A DNA stretch of 9,018 bases from HRBIN24 sp035574155 (GTDB lineage Bacteria > Chloroflexota > Dehalococcoidia > SM23-28-2 > HRBIN24): contig DATLZD010000060.1 of NCBI GenBank assembly GCA_035574155.1, positions 1 through 9,018 on the forward strand, in the 5' to 3' direction. Below, in pieces: positions 1 to 5,842 of this stretch. Position 1 is the first letter of the stretch; each line of letters starts with the position of its first letter. Below the pieces are notes generated by a model, which saw nothing but the letters and a program-made list of their open reading frames with translations, was not told the DNA's origin and did no database searches. A program made the translations under genes and the position numbers.

Positions 1-24
1 GATGCCCCAGGCTGGGGCTGTCAC

Positions 25-84
25 GGAACTTTAACGTTGGGCGCCTACATTTGCCATGGTAGGCGTTCCCAGACCAGTATAACA
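25..84 (-). promoter_or_regulatory. Putative leftward extended -10 promoter with foldable leader
   Basis: Read leftward, positions 84-76 give TGTTATACT, an extended -10 (TGn plus TATACT); no good -35 is visible. Transcription would start near position 69. The RNA could fold with an inner stem CGCCTAC/GTAGGCG (65-59 with 48-42, 10-nt loop) and an outer GGAAC/GTTCC pairing (69-65 with 29-25); the two share base 65. A further hairpin GCCCC/GGGGC lies at 18-4. The only start codon in this leader opens an 8-codon frame (ATG at 57-55, stop at 33-31). Any gene it serves lies left of the window. The 11-mer TGTTATACTGG is identical to the yggS promoter at 4002-4012. The motif and stems are seen; function is inferred. 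Confidence 0.4.
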
Positions 85-150
85 TGGCGGGGCACGGGGG
101 GCACGTTTGGGGGCATTGATAAAGTGGAAACTGTAAAAACCGACCAATGC

Positions 151-179
151 TTGACAGGCGGCGGGGCGGCTGGTATACT
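151..179 (+). promoter_or_regulatory. Strong sigma70-type promoter for the small Cys/His protein
   Basis: A perfect -35 TTGACA (151-156), a 17-bp spacer and -10 TATACT (174-179) preceded by TG at 171-172 (extended -10). The predicted transcription start is about 186, giving an 84-nt leader before the GTG at 271. This is the closest match to the sigma70/SigA consensus in the window, so the downstream gene may be highly expressed. Confidence 0.85.
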
Positions 180-186
180 GTCGCCC

Positions 187-262
187 GCTGGTGAAGGACG
201 TAACAAAGTGTCCCGGCCCATGAAACGGATGGGGCACCAGCAACGTTTACTAATTGGGGAGG
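187..262 (+). promoter_or_regulatory. Foldable 5' leader and ribosome binding site
   Basis: The leader can form an outer stem GCTGGTG (187-193) with CACCAGC (235-241), enclosing an inner hairpin CCCAT (217-221) with ATGGG (229-233). The outer stem begins at the predicted transcript 5' end. A strong Shine-Dalgarno GGGGAGG (256-262) follows, 8 nt before GTG 271. I do not recognise a known riboswitch class; the fold may simply protect the 5' end. Confidence 0.35.
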
Positions 263-270
263 TGAACCAA

Positions 271-525
271 GTGAAGGAGGCGGTCGTGGAGGAGCGGGAG
301 ACGAGGACGCCGGAGTGCCGCCACCACTGGGTCATCGAGACGCCCAGCGGCAGCCTGAGCGTGGGCCGCTGCCGGCGCTGCGGCGCCGTCCGCGAGTTCC
401 GCAACTCCATACCCGACACCTACTGGGACGAGGAGTCCTCGGTGGGCGCCTGGGGCAAGAGGGGCGCCGGCGAGGACAAGGCGGCGGGCGGCGAGGCCGA
501 CAGCGAGCCGGCCCTAGCCATCTAG
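271..525 (+). CDS. Small Cys/His-rich putative zinc-binding protein
   Basis: An 84-residue hypothetical protein. GTG 271 is chosen because GGGGAGG lies 8 nt upstream; in-frame GTG 262 overlaps that site, and earlier starts precede the predicted transcription start. The core has Cys16, a His18-His19-Trp pair, then Gly32-x-Cys34-x2-Cys37-Gly followed by an EF-x-N segment. This looks like a compact zinc-ribbon or treble-clef-like knuckle with C/H + C-x2-C ligands. The tail (about 55-84) is Gly/Ala/Glu-rich and probably disordered. I recall similar short proteins in Chloroflexota but know no assigned function. It is a single-gene transcript with a strong promoter and an immediate terminator, so it is probably abundant. 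Zinc binding is inferred from residue spacing only. Confidence 0.75.
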   Translation: MKEAVVEERETRTPECRHHWVIETPSGSLSVGRCRRCGAVREFRNSIPDTYWDEESSVGAWGKRGAGEDKAAGGEADSEPALAI

Positions 526-545
526 CAGGCGCTGCGACGCTGCGG

Positions 546-573
546 GGGGCACCGCCTTGCGGTGCCCCTTTTT
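546..573 (+). terminator. Intrinsic (Rho-independent) terminator
   Basis: A perfect 10-bp GC-rich stem, GGGGCACCGC (546-555) with GCGGTGCCCC (559-568), a 3-nt loop, then TTTTT (569-573) and GTTT. It lies 20 bp after the stop codon at 523-525 and separates this gene from pyrD. Confidence 0.93.
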
Positions 574-624
574 GTTTCCCGTCCGTCCTGACCGTCCGCC
601 GACCAACGTCCCGCCCCCGCCGCC

Positions 625-642
625 TATAATGGCCTGGGGATG
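625..642 (+). promoter_or_regulatory. pyrD -10 element placed for a leaderless mRNA
   Basis: A perfect -10 TATAAT (625-630) lies 9 nt before ATG 640. The expected transcription start (about 637-640) leaves 0-3 nt of leader, and no Shine-Dalgarno fits in the gap. The -35 position (around 601-607) matches poorly. The same TANNNT-N9-start arrangement occurs at yggS and the mbfA-like gene. Confidence 0.7.
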
Positions 643-1611
643 GACCTGCGGGTGCGCATCGCGGCCGGCAAGCGGGAGCTGGTGCTGAACAACCCGGTGC
701 TGACGGCCTCGGGCTGCTTCGGCAACGGCGTCGAGTTCCTGCGGGTGTTCGACATCCAGCGTCTGGGGGGCATCGTCAGCAAGGGCATCACCCTGCGGCC
801 GCGGTCGGGCAACCCGCAGCCGCGCATCGTGGAGGCGCCGGCAGGCATGATCAACTCCATCGGCCTGCAGAACGTGGGCGTGGAGGCGGTGGTGACGGAG
901 CTGGCTCCCATCTGGGCCACCTGGTCGGTGCCCGTCATCGCCAACATCGCCGCCGAGCGGGTGGAGGACTACGCCGAGCTGGCGGCCCGCCTGGACGGGG
1001 TTGCGGGCGTGAGCGCCCTGGAGCTGAACGTGTCCTGCCCCAACGTGGAGAACGGCCTCGAGTTCGGCTGTCGGCCCGACCTGACGGCGGAGGTGGTGCG
1101 GGCCGTCCGCCAGGCGAGCGGCCTGCCGGTGCTGGTGAAGCTGACCCCCAGCGCCGGCGACGTGGTGGCGGTGGCCAAGGCGGCGGTGGAGGCCGGCGCC
1201 CACGCCCTGACCATCGCCAACACCTTCCCCGCCCTGAGCATAGACATAGGCCGCAGGCGTCCGGCCCTGGGCTGGGGGACTGGGGGCCTGTCGGGGCCGG
1301 CTATCCGCCCCATCGTGCTGAAGATGGTGTGGGACGTGGCCCGTGCCGGCCTGGGGGTGCCCATCATCGGCTGCGGCGGCATCGTCACCTGGCGCGACGC
1401 GGTGGAATACATCATGGCCGGCGCCTGTGCCGTGCAGGTGGGCACCGCCACCTTCGTCAACCCGCGGGCTCCCCTGGACGTGCTGGAGGGACTGGAGGAG
1501 TTCCTGCGCCGGGAGGGGGTGGAGGACCTGGGGCAGCTGGTGGGGGCGGCCCTGGCCCGGGGAGAGCCCGCCAAGGGGCACAGAAGGGCGTTTTCGGGCG
1601 CAGAGGGGTAG
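640..1611 (+). CDS. pyrD: Dihydroorotate dehydrogenase, class 1B catalytic subunit
   Basis: A 323-residue cytoplasmic flavoprotein that oxidises dihydroorotate to orotate in de novo pyrimidine synthesis. Family marks are TASGCFGNG near the N-terminus, the substrate-binding run GMINSIGLQN, LNVSCPN with the likely class 1 catalytic base Cys133, VLVKLTP, and the class 1B block IDIGRRRPALGWGTGGLSGPAIRPI, ending with IIGCGGI and QVGTA for FMN phosphate binding. Length is normal for the family (about 300-325). Class 1B enzymes usually pair with the iron-sulfur/FAD subunit PyrK to reduce NAD; no pyrK lies beside it here. ATG 640 fits both the protein N-terminus and the leaderless promoter. The next gene starts 44 bp downstream and is probably cotranscribed. 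Confidence 0.95.
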   Translation: MDLRVRIAAGKRELVLNNPVLTASGCFGNGVEFLRVFDIQRLGGIVSKGITLRPRSGNPQPRIVEAPAGMINSIGLQNVGVEAVVTELAPIWATWSVPVIANIAAERVEDYAELAARLDGVAGVSALELNVSCPNVENGLEFGCRPDLTAEVVRAVRQASGLPVLVKLTPSAGDVVAVAKAAVEAGAHALTIANTFPALSIDIGRRRPALGWGTGGLSGPAIRPIVLKMVWDVARAGLGVPIIGCGGIVTWRDAVEYIMAGACAVQVGTATFVNPRAPLDVLEGLEEFLRREGVEDLGQLVGAALARGEPAKGHRRAFSGAEG

Positions 1612-1655
1612 CCAAAGGCGGCCGCTCCTGGTATCTAGGAGAGGTGGGGGAAGGC

Positions 1656-3383
1656 GTGAGGAGAGCGGGACGGCACGCCAGCACCTTCTCAGCCCAGGCA
1701 GCGGAGGGCGAGGCGCCGGGCAGGGCCGCCGATGGCCCGGGCCGGCTGGGCTGGGCGGCCTGGCCATCGGGGCGGGCCTGGGAGGCGGTCCTGGTGGCCC
1801 TGCCGCTGCTGCTGGGCCTGGCCGTGCGCCTGTGGCACGTGCTGCCGGCAGGCTTCCCCCTCAACGACGGGGGGATGTTCTATGCCATGGCCTCCGACAT
1901 CCAGCGCCACGGCTTCAGCCTGCCGGAGTTCACGTCCTACAACGGGCTGCTGATCCCCTTCGCCTATCCGCCGCTGGCGTTCTACCTGGCAGCGGGGCTG
2001 GACCTGGTCGGCCCCTGGTCCCTGGCGGATGTCATCCGCTTCCTGCCCGTCTCGGCCAGCGTGCTGAGCATCGGCGCCCTTTACCTGTTGGCGCGGGCGG
2101 TGGTGGGGCCGGGGCCGGTGCCCCTGCTGGCGGCCTTCGCCTTCGCCCTGGCACCCCGCAGCTTCACCTGGCAGATAGTGGGAGGGGGGCTGACCCGCTC
2201 CCTGGGGCAGCTCCTGGCCATCCTGGCCCTGTGGCAGGGCTACCTGATGTTCAAAGAGGGCCGGGGGCCGAGGCCCTTGGCCATCGTGCTGGCGGCGCTG
2301 GCGGTCCTCACCCACCCTGAGATGGGCTGGCTGGTGGCCTTCAGCTACGCCTTCTTCTTCGTGGCCCTGGGCCGCAACCGGGCGGGCGTCCTCAGTGCCG
2401 CCGTTACTGCCCTGTCGGTGGCGGTGCTGAGCACGCCCTGGTGGCTGACGGTCCTGCTGCGCCACGGCATCGAGCCGCTGCTGTCGGCTGCCCAGACGGG
2501 CAAGAACGACTGGCTCTCGTGGAAGTTTATCAACCTGCTGCAGCCCTACTTCACCGACGAGCCCTTCTTCCCTCTGCTGGCCATCCTGATGTATACCGGC
2601 TGGGCCATCTCGGCCTTCAAGGGGGAGCTCTTCCTGCCTGCCTGGTTCCTGCTGATCCTCTACATCGACCCGCGGGTGGCCTACACCAGCGCCATGGTGC
2701 CCGGCTCCATGCTGGCGGGGCTGGCGGTGACGACGCTTTTGGAGCTGGCCCACCGGGAGGGGCGTTCCCTGCCCGTCCCGGGCCGGTGGGTCCAGGCCGT
2801 GGCGGCAAACTGGCGGCGCTGGGCGCTGGCCGCTGCTCGCCCCTGGCCCTATGTGGGCCTCGTGCTGTTCCTGGTCTACGGGACCTACTCCTCCCTGAAG
2901 GCCGACAGGACGCCTGGCTCGCCCCTGGTCTCGATGCCCAAGGACGCCAGGGCGGCCATGTCGTGGATCGCCAGCAGCACACCGGGGGCGTCCCGTTTTC
3001 TCATCGTCCATGGCAATTTCAATCCCTGGATCGACGCGGTGTCGGAGTGGTTCCCGGCCTTGACGGGCCGGGTCAGCGTGGCCACGGTCCAGGGCTCCGA
3101 GTGGCTGGGGCTGCGCCGTTACGAGAACCAGCAGTTCCTCTACTGGACCATCCAGGAGTGCGCATATGAACAGGCCTCGTGCCTGGACCGCTGGTCCTAT
3201 CTCTACCGGGTGGGGTTCACCCACGTGTTCATACCGAGGGTGGGGAACGCAGAGTGCTGCACAGCGCTCCTGAGCTCGCTGCGCTACGATGCGGACTACC
3301 GGCTCATCTACGATGGGCCTGGCGGCCTCATATTCGAGCGCGAGGGGCCTGACCGGTTCACTTACAACCTCCCCTCCAGCTGA
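1656..3383 (+). CDS. GT-C-type multi-pass membrane glycosyltransferase-like protein
   Basis: About 575 residues, not assignable to a named enzyme. After a basic, low-complexity stretch of about 43 residues comes TM1 (about 44-63), then a non-cytoplasmic loop with N70-D71-G-G. Its acidic residue sits where GT-C/PMT/ArnT-like enzymes hold a catalytic Asp. A YPPL motif, a run of hydrophobic helices and LTHPEMG (218-224) follow. From about residue 430 there is a predicted extracytoplasmic C-terminal domain with EWFPALTGR and two Cys-bearing segments (ECAYEQASC, ECC). GT-C enzymes use lipid-linked sugars for cell-surface glycosylation; donor and acceptor here are unknown. GTG 1656 is preferred: AGGAGAGG (1637-1644) lies 11 nt upstream, whereas in-frame GTG 1644 overlaps that site. 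It probably shares the pyrD transcript without a functional link. Confidence 0.78.
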   Translation: MRRAGRHASTFSAQAAEGEAPGRAADGPGRLGWAAWPSGRAWEAVLVALPLLLGLAVRLWHVLPAGFPLNDGGMFYAMASDIQRHGFSLPEFTSYNGLLIPFAYPPLAFYLAAGLDLVGPWSLADVIRFLPVSASVLSIGALYLLARAVVGPGPVPLLAAFAFALAPRSFTWQIVGGGLTRSLGQLLAILALWQGYLMFKEGRGPRPLAIVLAALAVLTHPEMGWLVAFSYAFFFVALGRNRAGVLSAAVTALSVAVLSTPWWLTVLLRHGIEPLLSAAQTGKNDWLSWKFINLLQPYFTDEPFFPLLAILMYTGWAISAFKGELFLPAWFLLILYIDPRVAYTSAMVPGSMLAGLAVTTLLELAHREGRSLPVPGRWVQAVAANWRRWALAAARPWPYVGLVLFLVYGTYSSLKADRTPGSPLVSMPKDARAAMSWIASSTPGASRFLIVHGNFNPWIDAVSEWFPALTGRVSVATVQGSEWLGLRRYENQQFLYWTIQECAYEQASCLDRWSYLYRVGFTHVFIPRVGNAECCTALLSSLRYDADYRLIYDGPGGLIFEREGPDRFTYNLPSS

Positions 3384-3389
3384 GGCACG

Positions 3390-3644
3390 GTGGTCGGCAT
3401 GGGCGTGCCGCCCGAGAGGCCCCCTCCCTGGTGGCTGGAGACCTGGGTCCTGACCAGGGCCATCTTCGGCATCCTCTTCTGGCCGCTCCTCTTCTTGGTG
3501 GGGACGGTGGTGGCCATTGCCGGGCTGGTGGTCGCCTTCAGCGCCGGCCCTTGGTGGGGGGTCCTGGCCCTGTCCCTGCTGGCCCTGACGGTGCTGGGGC
3601 TGGTCTGGTGGGACCGCCACCGCTCTCCCACCCCTCAGGACTGA
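3390..3644 (+). CDS. Small two-helix membrane protein, unknown function
   Basis: 84 residues from GTG 3390, or 81 from ATG 3399. The N-terminus is rich in proline and tryptophan (PPPWW). Two hydrophobic segments follow, about 24-50 and 54-74, the second ending in WWDRHR, so both ends are probably cytoplasmic. It starts 6 nt after the glycosyltransferase stop, and the TGAGG at 3381-3385 overlaps that stop, suggesting translational coupling in one operon. It may assist the upstream membrane enzyme, but only position supports this. Its last 10 bp overlap the end of the leftward gene 3635-3970. I do not recognise a named family. Confidence 0.7.
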   Translation: MVGMGVPPERPPPWWLETWVLTRAIFGILFWPLLFLVGTVVAIAGLVVAFSAGPWWGVLALSLLALTVLGLVWWDRHRSPTPQD

Positions 3645-3970
3645 GCGCCCTCCGCCTCCACCACCTCGAAGGTGTAGCGCAGCCAGGTGCCGTCGGGGTG
3701 GGGCGCCGTGGGCAGGGCCAGGTCCTCGAAGGCGGCGACGGTGGCAGCCCCTCCCTCTCGCACATAACGGCTGCAGTCCTCCATCGTCTGCCAGCGGGTC
3801 ACCTGCCCCATCTGTCCGTCGCCATAGGCCCCCCACAGGTACTCCACCGAGATGAAACCAGGCTGGCGGCGTAGCACCTCCAGGATGCGGGGCAGCGCCT
3901 GCTCCAGCCTCTCTTGCCACTGGCGGCGGTCGCCGATGCGGGTCTTGCGCACGACGATGGAGACGACCAT
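3635..3970 (-). CDS. ABM-like dimeric alpha/beta-barrel protein
   Basis: 111 residues. ATG at 3970-3968 is chosen because AGGAGG (3981-3976) lies 5 nt upstream; the in-frame GTG at 3976-3974 overlaps that site. The pattern fits the antibiotic-biosynthesis-monooxygenase/ferredoxin-like barrel fold: a first strand (VVSIVVR), a helix (about 15-35), then R-x-QPGFISVEYL, a strand plus TRW (about 56-60), a helix starting at TMEDC, and a final strand LRYTFEVVEAE. Such proteins are usually dimers with varied roles (monooxygenases, haem-degrading enzymes, stress or isomerase-like proteins). Nothing identifies a substrate. Divergent from yggS, it is probably transcribed from the reverse of the same -10 with a leader of about 25 nt. 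Confidence 0.78.
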   Translation of the reverse strand: MVVSIVVRKTRIGDRRQWQERLEQALPRILEVLRRQPGFISVEYLWGAYGDGQMGQVTRWQTMEDCSRYVREGGAATVAAFEDLALPTAPHPDGTWLRYTFEVVEAEGAQS

Positions 3971-4001
3971 GGCCACCTCCTGCGCTGGACTCTCCCTGCC
4001 C

Positions 4002-4022
4002 TGTTATACTGGATACGCCGTG
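4002..4022 (+). promoter_or_regulatory. yggS leaderless promoter; symmetric -10 also serving the leftward gene
   Basis: Rightward there is an extended -10, TGTTATACT (4002-4010), 9 nt before GTG 4020; no Shine-Dalgarno fits, so the mRNA should be leaderless. Read leftward, the same bases give TATAAC (4008-4003), positioned for a start near 3996 and a short leader with AGGAGG before the 3970 start. Neither direction has a strong -35. The dual use is inferred from the near-palindrome GTTATAC and the head-to-head genes. Confidence 0.6.
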
Positions 4023-4691
4023 CCGACGCTAACTGTCACCTCCCGAGTGCATGAGGTGCTGCGCCGGGTGGAGGCTGCCTGCCTACGGGCAGGCCGTTCG
4101 CCGCAAGAGGTCACCGTGGTGGCCGTGGCCAAGGGCTCCCCGGCAGAGGCCATCCGCGAGGCCCATGCTGCCGGCCTGCGCCACTTCGGCGAGAACCGGG
4201 TCCAGGAGGCGGCGGCCAAGCGTCCCTTCCTGGCCGACCTGGAGGCCACCTGGCACATGGTGGGCCATTTACAGACCAACAAGGTCAAGAAAGCCCTGGA
4301 CCTGTTCCAGGTGGTGCACAGCGTGGACTCGCTGCGGCTGGCGCAGGAGCTGAGTCGCCGTGCCCAGGGCCCGCTGCAGGTCCTGCTGGAGGTCAATGTG
4401 GTGGGGGAGGCCAGCAAGTTCGGCCTCGCCCCAGAGGAGGTGCCCCCCGTGGCCGAGGCCGTGGCCCGGCTGCCCCACCTGGAGCTGGTGGGGCTGATGA
4501 CGGTGGCGCCCCTGGCCCGCGACCCTGAGGAGGTGCGGCCCGTGTTCCGTCGCCTGCGGGAGCTGGGCCGCGCCCTGGGCCTCCCCCATCTGTCCATGGG
4601 CATGAGCGACGACTTCGAGGTGGCCATCGAGGAGGGGGCCACTATGGTCCGCCTGGGTCGGGCCATCTTCGGGCTGCGGCCCGAGGCCTGA
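4020..4691 (+). CDS. yggS: PLP homeostasis protein (YggS/PLPBP/PipY family)
   Basis: 223 residues from GTG 4020; family members run about 220-235. It is a single-domain alanine-racemase-N-terminal-type TIM barrel that binds pyridoxal 5'-phosphate and buffers PLP and amino-acid pools, with no known catalytic activity. The Schiff-base lysine is Lys38 in VVAVAKG (usually AVSKT). Further marks are FGENRVQEA, WHMVGHLQTNKVK, VHSVDS, LLEVNVVGEASKFG, ELVGLMTVAP and the phosphate-binding C-terminal LSMGMSDDFEVAIEEGATMVRLGRAIFG. GTG 4020 is chosen because TATACT lies 9 nt upstream and the predicted N-terminus matches the family; earlier in-frame starts precede the promoter. The order yggS-proC-yggT is widely conserved in bacteria; proC starts 12 nt downstream. 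Confidence 0.95.
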   Translation: MPTLTVTSRVHEVLRRVEAACLRAGRSPQEVTVVAVAKGSPAEAIREAHAAGLRHFGENRVQEAAAKRPFLADLEATWHMVGHLQTNKVKKALDLFQVVHSVDSLRLAQELSRRAQGPLQVLLEVNVVGEASKFGLAPEEVPPVAEAVARLPHLELVGLMTVAPLARDPEEVRPVFRRLRELGRALGLPHLSMGMSDDFEVAIEEGATMVRLGRAIFGLRPEA

Positions 4692-4703
4692 GGGGACGAC
4701 AGG

Positions 4704-5504
4704 GTGAAGGTAGCCATCGTCGGCGGCGGCGTCATGGGGGAGGCCATCGTGGGTGCCCTCCTTGCCAAGGGGGTGGCGGAGGCCGGCGATATCGCCGTCT
4801 GCGACGTGCTGGAGGAACGACGTCGCATCCTGGCCGAACGCTATGGCGTCCGCACCCACGCCCAGGCGTCGGAGGCGGTGAGGGGCGCCGACGTGACGGT
4901 GCTGGCTGTCAAGCCCCAGGAGTTCCCCGCCGCTGCCCGTTCCCTCGCCGGTGGCGATGCCCCTCCCCTGTTCCTGTCCATCATGGCCGGCGTGCCGCTG
5001 CGTTCCCTGATGTCCCTGCTGGGCAGCCAGAGGGTGGCCCGGGCCATGCCCAACACCCCCGCCCAGATCGGCGAGGGGGTTGCCGTGTGGACGGCCTCGC
5101 CGGCCGTGGACGAGACGGACCGTGAGAAGGTACGCCAGGTCCTGGCTGCCCTGGGCTACGAGCTGTATGTGGACGACGAGAAATACGTCGAGATGGCCAC
5201 CGCCGTCAGCGGCAGCGGCCCGGGCTTCGTCTTCCTGTTGCTGGAGGCCCTGGTGGACGGCGCCGTGCACATAGGGTTGCCGCGGCCGATGGCGGTGGAG
5301 CTGGTCTACCGCACCGTGCTGGGCTCGGTGCGCTATGCCCAGGCCAGCGGTCGTCACCCGGCCGAGCTGCGGGCGCAGGTCACCTCCCCCGGCGGCACCA
5401 CCGCCGCAGGGCTGCTAGCCCTGGAGCGGGCCGGGGTGCGGGCCGCCATCGTGGCCGCCATCGAGGCGGCCCACCGCCGGGCGCTGGAGCTGGGAGGGCA
5501 GTAG
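4704..5504 (+). CDS. proC: Pyrroline-5-carboxylate reductase
   Basis: 266 residues, the normal length. It reduces 1-pyrroline-5-carboxylate to proline with NAD(P)H, the last step of proline synthesis, in the cytoplasm. An N-terminal Rossmann fold carries GGGVMG (7-12) and VLAVKPQ; then come RAMPNTPA (113-120), VSGSGPGFVF (168-177, usually GPAYVF) and the signature HPAELRAQVTSPGGTTAAGLLALE (VTSPGGTT at 226-233). GTG 4704 has GAGGGG (4690-4695) 8 nt upstream, overlapping the yggS stop, so the two are probably cotranscribed. Its own 3' end contains the ribosome binding site of yggT. Confidence 0.96.
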   Translation: MKVAIVGGGVMGEAIVGALLAKGVAEAGDIAVCDVLEERRRILAERYGVRTHAQASEAVRGADVTVLAVKPQEFPAAARSLAGGDAPPLFLSIMAGVPLRSLMSLLGSQRVARAMPNTPAQIGEGVAVWTASPAVDETDREKVRQVLAALGYELYVDDEKYVEMATAVSGSGPGFVFLLLEALVDGAVHIGLPRPMAVELVYRTVLGSVRYAQASGRHPAELRAQVTSPGGTTAAGLLALERAGVRAAIVAAIEAAHRRALELGGQ

Positions 5505-5506
5505 CC

Positions 5507-5764
5507 ATCGACACCCTGGCCACCTTCATCCAGGTCCTGGCCTACGTACTGACCCTGGCCATCTTCGCCCGGGCCATCCTTTCCTGGTTCCCCATCGACC
5601 CCCACAACCCGGTGGTGGCCTTCCTGCACGAGATCACCGAGCCCATCCTGGCGCCGCTGCGGCAGGTGCTGCCGCGCATCGGCTTCCTGGACCTGTCACC
5701 CCTGGTGGCCATCATCCTGTTGCAGTTGGTGGCCCAGCTGGCGGCCAGCGCCCTCTCCAGCTAG
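5507..5764 (+). CDS. yggT: YggT-family membrane protein, apparent AUC start
   Basis: 85 residues if translation starts at ATC 5507, 2 nt after the proC stop. The sequence is clearly YggT family: TM1 (about 8-27) ending in ARAILSWFPIDPHNP, a connecting stretch with ITEPILAPLRQVLP, then LDLSPLVAIILLQL as TM2. YggT proteins are small inner-membrane proteins of poorly known role, linked to osmotic tolerance and often next to yggS/proC. The frame has no ATG, GTG or TTG near the N-terminus, and none upstream as far as I could read back (to about 5450). GGGAGG (5492-5497) lies 9 nt before ATC 5507, ideal for initiation there. CTG 5516 is the alternative, with poorer spacing (18 nt). A sequencing error at the start codon cannot be excluded. 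Confidence 0.88.
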   Translation: MDTLATFIQVLAYVLTLAIFARAILSWFPIDPHNPVVAFLHEITEPILAPLRQVLPRIGFLDLSPLVAIILLQLVAQLAASALSS

Positions 5765-5768
5765 CGCC

Positions 5769-5833
5769 TTGTCGGATGGGCAGGGCCGTGGTATGATAGC
5801 TGGGCACAGGCGAACAAATAAGCTAAAAAGGTG
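5769..5833 (+). promoter_or_regulatory. recA promoter and ribosome binding site
   Basis: A -35-like TTGTCG (5769-5774), a 17-bp spacer and extended -10 TGG-TATGAT (5789-5797) predict a start near 5804 and a leader of about 39 nt. Shine-Dalgarno AAGGTG (5828-5833) lies 9 nt before ATG 5843, which decides against GTG 5831. The leader holds one CGAAC half-site (5811-5815) of the Gram-positive SOS-box type but no matching GTTCG half, so LexA control is not shown. Confidence 0.7.
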
Positions 5834-5842
5834 CGTGAGCGC

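Noticed and set aside
1329..1655. Upstream extension of the glycosyltransferase frame into pyrD
   Set aside because: The extension is Gly/Arg-rich shadow of pyrD; GTG 1656 with AGGAGAGG upstream is a better start.
514..1767. Long minus-strand open frame opposite pyrD
   Set aside because: Its Arg/Pro/Gly/His-rich composition and lack of any family motif mark it as the antisense shadow of pyrD in high-GC DNA.
1689..3920. 743-codon minus-strand open frame opposite the glycosyltransferase
   Set aside because: Low-complexity Gln/Gly/Arg/His product with no motifs, while the plus strand encodes a convincing multi-pass membrane protein.
4269..5357. 362-codon minus-strand open frame across yggS and proC
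   Set aside because: Covers two clearly recognised genes; composition is a reverse-complement artefact.
5811..5824. Possible LexA/SOS box before recA
   Set aside because: Only one CGAAC half-site is present; the opposite half does not match GTTCG, and a similar CGAAC occurs in the rny leader.
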